This document shows positions 16,686 to 23,846 of a DNA stretch of 33,004 nt, piece after piece. Position 1 is the first letter of the stretch, and each line of letters opens with the position of its first letter. The DNA lies in the NCBI GenBank assembly GCA_964371945.1, contig CAYJPA010000069.1:1-33004 (forward strand), in the 5' to 3' direction. This DNA is from CAYJPA01 sp964371945 (GTDB taxonomy: Bacteria > Chloroflexota > Chloroflexia > Thermomicrobiales > UBA6265). A program made the translations under genes and the position numbers. The notes under the pieces were generated by a model. The model saw nothing but the letters and a program-made list of their open reading frames with translations. It did no database searches and was not told the DNA's origin.

Positions 16686-18578
16686 GTGAATCGACAAATC
16701 GTTAATCGGCGCTATCGGATTGAGCGCAGAATCGGCGAGGGCGCTACCGCCGAAGTCTTCCTTGGTTTCGACATCGTGCTTAATCGGCGGGTCGCGATCA
16801 AGACGCTGCGAATGCAGCACGCGGCGAACCGGGCGTTTCGCCTGCGATTCGAGCGGGAAGCCCAATCCGCGGCCAGTCTCTCCCATCCCAACATCATCGC
16901 GATCTTCGATGTCGGCGAGGATAACGGACTGCCTTTCATCGTCATGGAGTACATTGACGGGCAGACACTCAAAGAGATCATTCAATCCGAAGGACCTTTT
17001 CACCCAGACGATGTCGCGATCCTGGTTGAACAGGTGGCAGCGGGACTCGATTTCGCCCATGCGAACGGACTCGTCCACCGCGATGTCAAGCCACACAACA
17101 TTCTCGTCGACCGTCACGGTTTGGCGAAAGTCGTCGATTTCGGCATCGCCAAGGGACTCAGCGATAGCGCGTTAACCGAAGCTGGGACAGGGCTCGGCAC
17201 GGTTCAATACATCTCTCCAGAGCAGGCAAGCGGCCTGATGGCCACGCCGGAGTCCGATATCTACTCTCTCGGCGTGATTGCGTTCGAAATGCTAACCGGG
17301 CAGTTGCCGTTCGAGTCCGACACCTCGATCGGGATCGCGATGCGGCATCTCAACGATCCGCCGCAAGATCCTTCGGCTATCAACCCGGATGTTCCGCCCG
17401 AGGCGTCAGACATCGTGCTGCAGGCGCTCGAAAAGAATCCGACCCGGCGTTTTCCGACCGCGGGCGCGTTTGCCAGGGCGTTGAGCGATTGGAGACTGTA
17501 CGAGCCGGCGCCAAGACTGGCCGCAAGAATCGCACCCCCAAGCGGTTCCGCCGCGGACAGCAAGCGATCCGACGAGTTCGACACGATTCCAACAATTCGC
17601 CCGAACGATCAGGAATCGGGCCGGCCCTGGGACGCTGACCAAATTGATGACGACTTCGAGCTCCAGGACGAGAGCAAAGGCGGGAAGTCATGGATTGCCG
17701 GTCTGATTGCGGTGGCCGCGATCGCGGCTCTCCTCTGGTACGGTTTCGACCTGCCGGACCGCCTGCGAGCCGATGATGGCGAACCTGACCCAACCGCGAC
17801 GACAACCGCGAATTCCGCACTGGAAACCGTGGCTCCAACCGCGACAATTGCCGATCTCGCGCCGACGAACGCTCCCCAAGCCGGCGCCGTGTCGGTGCCG
17901 AACGTTATCGGTCAATCGCAAACGATCGCCGAACGGACACTGAACGAGCTCGGCTTAATTGTCGCGTACGGCGACAGTGTTCCGTCCGACACGACGCCGG
18001 AGGGATTGGTTGCGTCTCAGCAACCCGCGCCAGACTCCAGCGCATCCGAGGGCGACACGGTAACCCTGCAACTGAGCTCCGGACCAGTACGAATCGATTT
18101 GAAAGCACTCAACGTGCAGGGCCGGACGGAACAGTCCGTGTATGACGATTTGACGGCGCTGGGTCTCAGCGCCTCAGGTGTTTTCGAAGGCAGTGAGTCG
18201 GTGGCGGAGGGCCGGGTGACCCGAATCATGCCGGATGATTTCGCTGCACCGAATGATGTCATCTCCGTGTACGTTTCCAAGGGAGATCGCGTTCAAATCC
18301 CACTCGACCTCCAGTTCGAGCCGCTGGCGTCTGCCCGGCTGCGCCTAGAAGACTTAGGATTCACCGTGACCGGCGAGATCCCGGTTTCCGCTACGACAAT
18401 CGAGAACGCGGGACTCGATCTGGATGAAAACGGCATTGCCGACGGCGAAGTAGTGGGCGTCCAAGACAACGGCGCGCAGTTCGGTGGGTGGGTTGAACGT
18501 GGAGCCTCCATCACATTGGTCTACTACGACTCAGAGCTCGATCTTCAGGACGAGCCGGCAATCGGCTCGTCTGGTTGA
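16686..18578 (+). CDS. PASTA-domain Ser/Thr protein kinase (PknB/StkP type)
   Basis: A 630-residue membrane kinase that senses cell-wall fragments through PASTA domains and controls growth and division. Residues 1-270 form a full kinase domain: GEGATAEV loop, catalytic Lys39 in VAIK, HRDVKPHN near residue 131, DFG near 150, and SPEQA in place of APE. A charged linker leads to one membrane helix (about 335-355, IAGLIAVAAIAALLWYGF). Outside are three PASTA-like units at about 401-467, 468-533 and 534-618, the last divergent with a Ca-loop-like DLDENGIADGE. GTG 16686 is chosen over GTG 16668 because GGAGG (16672-16676) precedes it by 9 nt and the first residues NRRYRIERRIGEG are typical. No partner PP2C phosphatase is nearby. 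The next gene overlaps its 3' end. Confidence 0.94.
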   Translation: MNRQIVNRRYRIERRIGEGATAEVFLGFDIVLNRRVAIKTLRMQHAANRAFRLRFEREAQSAASLSHPNIIAIFDVGEDNGLPFIVMEYIDGQTLKEIIQSEGPFHPDDVAILVEQVAAGLDFAHANGLVHRDVKPHNILVDRHGLAKVVDFGIAKGLSDSALTEAGTGLGTVQYISPEQASGLMATPESDIYSLGVIAFEMLTGQLPFESDTSIGIAMRHLNDPPQDPSAINPDVPPEASDIVLQALEKNPTRRFPTAGAFARALSDWRLYEPAPRLAARIAPPSGSAADSKRSDEFDTIPTIRPNDQESGRPWDADQIDDDFELQDESKGGKSWIAGLIAVAAIAALLWYGFDLPDRLRADDGEPDPTATTTANSALETVAPTATIADLAPTNAPQAGAVSVPNVIGQSQTIAERTLNELGLIVAYGDSVPSDTTPEGLVASQQPAPDSSASEGDTVTLQLSSGPVRIDLKALNVQGRTEQSVYDDLTALGLSASGVFEGSESVAEGRVTRIMPDDFAAPNDVISVYVSKGDRVQIPLDLQFEPLASARLRLEDLGFTVTGEIPVSATTIENAGLDLDENGIADGEVVGVQDNGAQFGGWVERGASITLVYYDSELDLQDEPAIGSSG

Positions 18579-19392
18579 TCGTTGGAATCGCTACTCGAAC
18601 CGCTATCGCCTTGAGATCCTGCTCGCCGCCGTCACTTTTGTATCGATCTTTGCGGTCGCGCTGGCGATCGGAGCGCTTTGGCTTCGGGACGACTCGACGC
18701 CGTCGATTCGAGTCCTTGGAAGCGGATCACGTCTTTCGCTGCTGGTGGTTTCAGGTAATAGCCGCTTGCTGACCGCCTCCGGCGACGATGCGTCGGCATT
18801 CGGCAACGCTCTTGCCCAGGCGAGGCATCCGACCAACCGGCGTCTCGATGTCGTGATCGTTGCCGGCAACGACAGAGACATGGCAGTTGCGAAGAAAGCC
18901 GCCGGCTCCAGTGGAGCTCGCTCGATTTTTCTGATTGATGGCCCCCTCGCCGCCCGCTTCGACGACTTGGGACTCGATCGCGATCATGTTATTGCTAAAC
19001 CGATGTCGATCGTGTTGCCCGGCGAGATCGAGGTTACCGTCGCGCCGGCTGCTTCCCATGATGGGAGATGGAGCGCGGTGATTCGACGCGGCATAACCCG
19101 AGTATTCGCCGGAAACGACGACCACGCACTCACCCGTTCGGAACCTCTTTCGGCCGCCGTCCTCACGGACGGATCTGGAACCGGCATTGCTACTGAGCGA
19201 TCTGGAATGGTGATCGTTGTTCCATCAAGAACCGTTACCGTTAGCACGCTGCGAGACAGCGTTACCGGGCGCCGCGGCTCAGCTTATGCATTACGAATCC
19301 AGCCTGCCGAATGCGCAACGCTGGCATTCGCCGAAGGCGGCCTCCGCTTGCCAGAAACGGCTATCCAGATCGCAAGCGAATCCCAGCGCTAA
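18484..19392 (+). CDS. Membrane-anchored protein, possibly a degenerate ComEC-type hydrolase domain
   Basis: A protein of up to 302 residues with one N-terminal membrane helix (LEILLAAVTFVSIFAVALAIGALWL, about 44-68) and an external domain of about 230 residues. That domain starts IRVLGSGSRLSLLVVSG and continues with strands such as RRLDVVIVAGNDRD and ARSIFLIDGP. The order recalls the metallo-beta-lactamase-like C-terminal domain of ComEC/Rec2, but the metal motif HxHxDH is absent; NDRD stands where it would be. This relationship is a pattern-based guess. The start is unclear: the GTG at 18484, TTG at 18493 and GTG at 18499 all overlap the kinase gene by 80-95 nt, and no standard start occurs between them and the membrane helix. 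The stop shares bases with that of the convergent M20 gene. Confidence 0.6.
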   Translation: MGGLNVEPPSHWSTTTQSSIFRTSRQSARLVDRWNRYSNRYRLEILLAAVTFVSIFAVALAIGALWLRDDSTPSIRVLGSGSRLSLLVVSGNSRLLTASGDDASAFGNALAQARHPTNRRLDVVIVAGNDRDMAVAKKAAGSSGARSIFLIDGPLAARFDDLGLDRDHVIAKPMSIVLPGEIEVTVAPAASHDGRWSAVIRRGITRVFAGNDDHALTRSEPLSAAVLTDGSGTGIATERSGMVIVVPSRTVTVSTLRDSVTGRRGSAYALRIQPAECATLAFAEGGLRLPETAIQIASESQR

Positions 19393-20633
19393 CTCGACAC
19401 TGGCTGACTCGAGCTCGATTGTCGTGCAGCCAATGCTGTCACAAACTCCTGCTTGACTTCAGACAGTGCGTTGGCATCGAGGAGGAGATCGAGTCCAGTT
19501 AGCGCCATCGCCTTGGCAACGAGAATCGTGTTGGCATAGCCGAGCTCCGAGTCGGCCGCCTCGACGACCTCCTGTGAATGCCAGGTGCACACGTGATCCA
19601 AGATCGGGTAGCTCGTTTCGACCGACGGTACGTGGTAACTCACGTTGCCCCAGTCGGTCGAACCGCTTCCTTGCTCGGGCTTCGCGTCATCCATCTTGAG
19701 ACCGACCGCATCCAGGTTGCGCTTGAAGAGTCTTGCCAGAGAATGGTTCGTGATCATGTCGAAGGTCGGTCGATCCGGCAGGCTGAGCTCGAGCGTCGCG
19801 CCGGTGATCAACGCGGCTCCCTGGGCGATCCGCTCAACCTTTTCTACAAGCTCGTTCATGTAGGCTAGCGTTGCCGCGCGCACAAAAAACTCCGCCGCCG
19901 CGAAATGTGGAACCACGTTCGGGATGTCGCCGCCATTTGTGATGATCCCGTGAATGCGGGCATCCGATTTCACGTGCTGCCGAAGCGCGTTGATCCCGTT
20001 GAAGACCTCGATCACCGCGTTGAGCGCATTGACGCCGTTGTAGGGATCGGCGGCGGCGTGAGCCGGTTTGCCGTGGAACGCGACCCGCACCGTCCGGCAG
20101 GCAAGCGCATTGCCGCTGCCTTCGACAGTCGGGCAGCTTGCTTCTGACGTACCCGGGTGCGCTCCGAGCGCGGCATCGATCCCCTCGAACGCGCCTTCTT
20201 CGGCCATGATGATCTTGCCGCCGACCGCCTCTTCGGCTGGGGTACCGAAAACCGAAACGACGCCGGCCACATCGCCTAATGCAGCACGCAGTCCGATACC
20301 AGCGCCAACCCCCGCGATCGCGATCAAATTGTGACCGCACCCATGTCCGATTCCGGGCAACGAGTCATACTCGGAGAGATAGGCGATCGTCGGACCTGGG
20401 TTCGAACCGGCATCCGCTCGAAACGATGTCGGCAATCCCGCAAGACCACGTTCCACGGAGAAACCGCGATGCTGCAGAAAATCTGAGCACGCGGCGCTGG
20501 CCTTGACCTCCTCGAGCGCGGGCTCAGGATTGGCGTGGATGAACTTGGAGAGCGTCACCAGATCGCCTGATGCCCGATCGATCGCCTCGATCACCTGTGC
20601 CCGAAGCTGATCGACGCCCACGGTTACCGTCAT
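19389..20633 (-). CDS. M20 family amidohydrolase/peptidase (AbgB/PM20D2-like)
   Basis: A 414-residue zinc amidohydrolase of peptidase family M20, subgroup D, resembling p-aminobenzoyl-glutamate hydrolase subunit B and dipeptidase PM20D2. Signs are HANPEPALEE near the N-terminus, SEYDSLPGIGHGCGHN (metal-binding His/Asp and the Cys-His of this subgroup), GTPAEEAVGGK (catalytic Glu pair), HPGTSE and the dimerisation-domain segment FHGKPAHAAADPYNGVNA. Near the end GSGSTDWGNVSYHVPS and CTWHSQEV give the remaining His. Substrate is probably an N-acyl or aromatic amino-acid conjugate. ATG 20633 is preferred over ATG 20639 because AAGGG then lies 6 nt upstream. The CvpA-like gene ends a few bases upstream, so both are likely one transcript. 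The stop codon overlaps that of the convergent plus-strand gene. Confidence 0.9.
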   Translation of the reverse strand: MTVTVGVDQLRAQVIEAIDRASGDLVTLSKFIHANPEPALEEVKASAACSDFLQHRGFSVERGLAGLPTSFRADAGSNPGPTIAYLSEYDSLPGIGHGCGHNLIAIAGVGAGIGLRAALGDVAGVVSVFGTPAEEAVGGKIIMAEEGAFEGIDAALGAHPGTSEASCPTVEGSGNALACRTVRVAFHGKPAHAAADPYNGVNALNAVIEVFNGINALRQHVKSDARIHGIITNGGDIPNVVPHFAAAEFFVRAATLAYMNELVEKVERIAQGAALITGATLELSLPDRPTFDMITNHSLARLFKRNLDAVGLKMDDAKPEQGSGSTDWGNVSYHVPSVETSYPILDHVCTWHSQEVVEAADSELGYANTILVAKAMALTGLDLLLDANALSEVKQEFVTALAARQSSSSQPVSS

Positions 20634-20642
20634 TTCCATCCC

Positions 20643-21578
20643 TTAATACAAACCTCGCCCGCAACGAGGACAAAACGCGTCTTCGCCTCTCAATCGTTCG
20701 CCGCATCCAACACATCGAATAGCTTCGCTTGCCGCACCCACGGTGACCGGATCGACAGGAGTGCCCGCCGGGCCCGGTGGTTCGGTCGCTATCTGTAGCC
20801 ACTCTGAGCCGCCTACGAACGCGCCGCGGGCACGATCGACGGACCACATCGAACTGTCGACGGGCGCAATCGGCATCGTTTCTTGAAATCGCGGCGCGTC
20901 TGCGCCGTAGCGTCCGGTTCGCCCATCGAACGCAGTCGACCTCGGTTCGACTTTGCCGTCATCGCGACCCCAGCCCAGTCGCCGCTTTCGACCTCGATCC
21001 ACGCGGTCGGATCGTTGCCAGGCTCGGCCTCCGGATCGATCCTGTCCGGCCACTAACGCTCCTTGCCTGTTGGAAATCAGCGAAACCGAAATGAGAACGA
21101 GAACAACAAGTCCTGCGCCAAGCACGACCCAACCGAATTGGCGCAAGAGTGTCCAGGCAACAATGCTTTCTTTGAGGGAGCGCTCAGTTGCGGCGTCAGC
21201 CAGAAACCGTTCGATATCTCGCAAAAGGAGTGAAGCGATCAGCCCACCGTTGATGACGGCCAGCACCGCGCCGGCCATCCGACTCGAGAGCCCGGCCCGT
21301 TCGACGCGAGCGGCCGCGCTACCGCCATAACCCAGAACGACGACGGATCCGATCAAAAACGCCGCTGAAATTGAGAATTGACCAGCACCAGTTCTGACAT
21401 TGATTGCATCGGCCAAGTCCTGTCCCCACGGACGAGCCCAGGCTGCCGAAAGCGTTGTCCCCGCCAGTAACGCCGCGGTGACGAAGACCTCCCGCTGCAC
21501 ACCACGGCCAAAGCCGATTGGCAACAACAGCAGGCCGGTCAGAAGGAATAATCCATCGAGCAGCATTCCGTCGCTCAT
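20643..21578 (-). CDS. CvpA-like membrane protein with C-terminal zinc ribbon
   Basis: A 311-residue protein with about five hydrophobic segments in the first 175 residues, arranged like the CvpA/colicin V production family (LLDGLFLLTGLLLLPIGFGRG, then an amphipathic stretch, then further helices). A charged, probably disordered cytoplasmic region (about 180-280, rich in Arg and Gly) leads to a C-terminal zinc ribbon CVGCGERLRGEDAFCPRCG, C-x2-C-x9-C-x2-C. The function is unknown; the ribbon suggests contact with another protein or nucleic acid. ATG 21578 is preferred over GTG 21596 because an extended -10 box (21587-21595) would start transcription near 21580, giving an almost leaderless mRNA. 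The GTG would lie inside that promoter. The M20 gene follows within 10 nt. Confidence 0.7.
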   Translation of the reverse strand: MSDGMLLDGLFLLTGLLLLPIGFGRGVQREVFVTAALLAGTTLSAAWARPWGQDLADAINVRTGAGQFSISAAFLIGSVVVLGYGGSAAARVERAGLSSRMAGAVLAVINGGLIASLLLRDIERFLADAATERSLKESIVAWTLLRQFGWVVLGAGLVVLVLISVSLISNRQGALVAGQDRSGGRAWQRSDRVDRGRKRRLGWGRDDGKVEPRSTAFDGRTGRYGADAPRFQETMPIAPVDSSMWSVDRARGAFVGGSEWLQIATEPPGPAGTPVDPVTVGAASEAIRCVGCGERLRGEDAFCPRCGRGLY

Positions 21579-21586
21579 GATATGTG

Positions 21587-21595
21587 ATTCTAGCA
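21587..21595 (-). promoter_or_regulatory. Extended -10 promoter for the CvpA-like gene
   Basis: On the minus strand TGC-TAGAAT (complement of 21587-21595) is an extended -10 element. The predicted start near 21580 lies two bases before the ATG at 21578, which would make the mRNA leaderless. This agrees with the lack of any ribosome site. The -35 is poor. Confidence 0.4.
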
Positions 21596-21627
21596 CGCGG
21601 GTTAATTCCCAAAGACAGATATTTATG

Positions 21628-21655
21628 TTGAACTAACCAGCGATTGTGGTACCAT
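21628..21655 (+). promoter_or_regulatory. Possible promoter of the PHP/AlbA_2 gene
   Basis: TTGAAC (21628-21633), a 16-nt spacer and TACCAT (21650-21655) lie in the divergent gap. If real, transcription starts near 21662 and excludes the TTG at 21644 as translation start. Confidence 0.35.
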
Positions 21656-21715
21656 GATGTCGCAGCGGAGCGCCGTTTTTTAGGTCAATCCGCCCGATTC
21701 GCGCGTTTATTGAAA

Positions 21716-23725
21716 GTGAGGAGGCTTATTTCCGAGCAACGTGACGCCGGCAGTTATCGCCGGCGCAGATCAAGCGCTACCGCGATCGACACGAATGTCG
21801 TCGTGCGCGCGGTTGAACCTGACCCAAAACCGAACCATGCTGCAACCTGGTTGCGGGTAGACCTTCATCTCCACACGCCCGCCTCGACCGACTATCAACA
21901 GCCCGGCGTTTCGGCCCTCGATATTCTCCGCGCGGCCGAGGAGCGCGGGCTCGATATCATTGCGTTCACCGATCACAACTCCGTCCGGGGCTACGCGGAT
22001 CTTTGGCGTGAGATCGAGGATCTTGAGCTTCTCGAAGGACTCAATCGCTTGAATCCTGCCGAAGCAACGCGACTGGCGGAATTTCGACGCCTGCTGGGCA
22101 AGGTTTTGCTCCTACCTGGTTTCGAGTTCACCGCGACATTCGGCTTTCACATTCTGGCCATCTTTCCAGAAACGACCTCGATTCGACTCATGGAGCATCT
22201 GCTTCTGTCGTTAGGGGTTCCCGAGGAACGGTTCGGAAGTGGTGAAGTTGGCGCGACCTCGGACACGCTTCGTGCCTACGAAGTGCTCGCTGACCACGGC
22301 GCCCTAGTGTTTGGTGCCCATGTCAACTCCTCGCACGGTGTTGCGATGCAGGGCATGCGATTCGGGGGACAAACAAAGATCGCCTATACCCAAGATGAGC
22401 ACCTGCACGCGCTGGAAGTCACCGATCTGGATTCGACCTCTCGCCGTTCGACCGCGGCATTCTTTAGCGGTATCAAGGCCGAATATCCGCGCCGCATGCA
22501 CTGCATACAGGGATCGGATGCTCACCGGCTGGATCGGGATCCCGCGCGAGAAACCAATCTCGGGGTCGGCGACCGGGCGACAGAAGTCTTCGTTCCCAAC
22601 GCGTCGTTCGCGGCGCTCAAAGCGCTCTTCGCAAGCAGCAACTTCGACAATGTTCGCCCGGCCAACCCTGGCGGTCCCGCCGCCGATGCGCTGCACGAGG
22701 CACGCCAGCATGGCAATACTGCTTCTCAATCGTTCCATGAACGACTGTCACAGGCTCGCGCCGGTTCTGCTCCAATTCTCAAGGATGTGGTCGCACTCGC
22801 GAATGGTTCCGGTGGATCGGTGTACATCGGTGTTGGTCCGGCCGACCGCAAAACGATCGCCGGGGTGCCGGACGCGGAATCGGCGATCGCTAACCTCGCG
22901 AAGGCGATTGAGCTAGAGATCACTCCTCGGGTGGATGTTTCGAGCGAAGTCGTCAAATACAGCGGGAAGTCGGTGATCGCGCTGCATATCCCTGACGGTT
23001 CGGAAAAACCCTATGCGTTGGCGCCTGCATCGATCTTGGTTCGCCCCGTCGACGAAACCAGGGTCGCGACCCGGGATGAGATCGTCGCGATGGTTCGCGG
23101 GCTGCACCGGCAAGTCGAAGTTGCCAAAACTCAGCCGGTTCTAGAGCAAACGCGGCCCATCGATTCCGCGCCCTCGACAACCAGTGAGAGCCGGCGGAAC
23201 GGGCGGCAGCCAGGCCGGACTTCGCGGCGAACGTCTGAAGAACCGGGAACAGCCCCGCCGGTGACCGTACCGCCGGCTGCACGGACAGCGACATCGTCCG
23301 AAACCGCTTCAGTGCAAGCGGAGCGAGCGCACGAGTATCAGGTGGTTGAAGGCGCATTCGATCCGATTGCTCCTCGTTCCGGCGCAGAGATCGTCGACGT
23401 GACTGTCCGCGACGGGATTACCCACTATTCGATTCGCGACCTCAGGAACGGCTCGATCGCCCACAACGTGACGCGCGAAAACGCCCGCCGGTTGTGGCAA
23501 TACGCGATTCAACAGCATGAGGAGAGGGCGGTTGACGCGGGGCACGTGCGTTGGAAGGGCGATCTTGGTTTCTGGAAGGTCTACCGGCCATCACGAGGCG
23601 AACGCCGTTTCAACCTCGCTTATCGGGGCCAAGGTACATTCAGAATCTTCTACGGCGTGAGCGAAGACGGCATGGATGACCGCTGGCGCGAGGTCATTCC
23701 CGCGGCTCGTGCCACCACGGCCTGA
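21716..23725 (+). CDS. PHP phosphoesterase domain fused to AlbA_2 domain and a novel C-terminal domain
   Basis: A protein of about 669 residues in three parts. First, a PHP metallophosphoesterase (about 45-320) with all metal motifs: DLHLHTPAS, FTDHNS, LLPGFEFTATFGFHILAIF, GAHVNSSH and GSDAHRLD. Second, an AlbA_2/Schlafen-like domain (about 330-455): LKDVVALANGSGGSVYIGVG, then a C-terminal ILVRPVDETRVATRDEI as in the family's RxG strand. Third, a Pro/Ser/Arg-rich linker and a C-terminal domain (about 538-669) containing NGSIAHNVTRENARRLWQYAI and FRIFYGVSEDG, of unknown fold. The start is uncertain: GTG 21716 has no ribosome site, while AGGAGG at 21719-21724 is followed by no standard in-frame start; the frame is open back to 21644. 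PHP suggests phosphodiester or phosphate-ester cleavage and AlbA_2 nucleic-acid binding or cleavage; substrate unknown. Confidence 0.85.
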   Translation: MRRLISEQRDAGSYRRRRSSATAIDTNVVVRAVEPDPKPNHAATWLRVDLHLHTPASTDYQQPGVSALDILRAAEERGLDIIAFTDHNSVRGYADLWREIEDLELLEGLNRLNPAEATRLAEFRRLLGKVLLLPGFEFTATFGFHILAIFPETTSIRLMEHLLLSLGVPEERFGSGEVGATSDTLRAYEVLADHGALVFGAHVNSSHGVAMQGMRFGGQTKIAYTQDEHLHALEVTDLDSTSRRSTAAFFSGIKAEYPRRMHCIQGSDAHRLDRDPARETNLGVGDRATEVFVPNASFAALKALFASSNFDNVRPANPGGPAADALHEARQHGNTASQSFHERLSQARAGSAPILKDVVALANGSGGSVYIGVGPADRKTIAGVPDAESAIANLAKAIELEITPRVDVSSEVVKYSGKSVIALHIPDGSEKPYALAPASILVRPVDETRVATRDEIVAMVRGLHRQVEVAKTQPVLEQTRPIDSAPSTTSESRRNGRQPGRTSRRTSEEPGTAPPVTVPPAARTATSSETASVQAERAHEYQVVEGAFDPIAPRSGAEIVDVTVRDGITHYSIRDLRNGSIAHNVTRENARRLWQYAIQQHEERAVDAGHVRWKGDLGFWKVYRPSRGERRFNLAYRGQGTFRIFYGVSEDGMDDRWREVIPAARATTA

Positions 23726-23731
23726 TCAGAA

Positions 23732-23766
23732 TCCGCGACCCGCACGTTCGAGCGTCGGGTCGCGGA
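23732..23766 (+). terminator. Hairpin after the PHP/AlbA_2 gene
   Basis: Perfect 11-bp arms at 23732-23742 and 23756-23766 enclose a 13-nt loop that can itself pair over 3 bp. It begins 7 nt after the stop codon. The following CCTTCCC is not U-rich, so termination efficiency is uncertain. Confidence 0.55.
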
Positions 23767-23776
23767 CCTTCCCGCA

Positions 23777-23805
23777 ATGACAAGCCATCCAATCTCTCGT
23801 AGGAT
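23777..23805 (+). promoter_or_regulatory. Probable promoter of the dehydratase gene
   Basis: ATGACA at 23777-23782, exactly 17 nt of spacer and TAGGAT at 23800-23805 give a plausible vegetative promoter. It would leave a leader of about 35 nt carrying the GGGAGGAG ribosome site. Confidence 0.5.
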
Positions 23806-23846
23806 GCCCCTCTCATTGGAGTGACCGGTTCGGGAGGAGAAGATCA

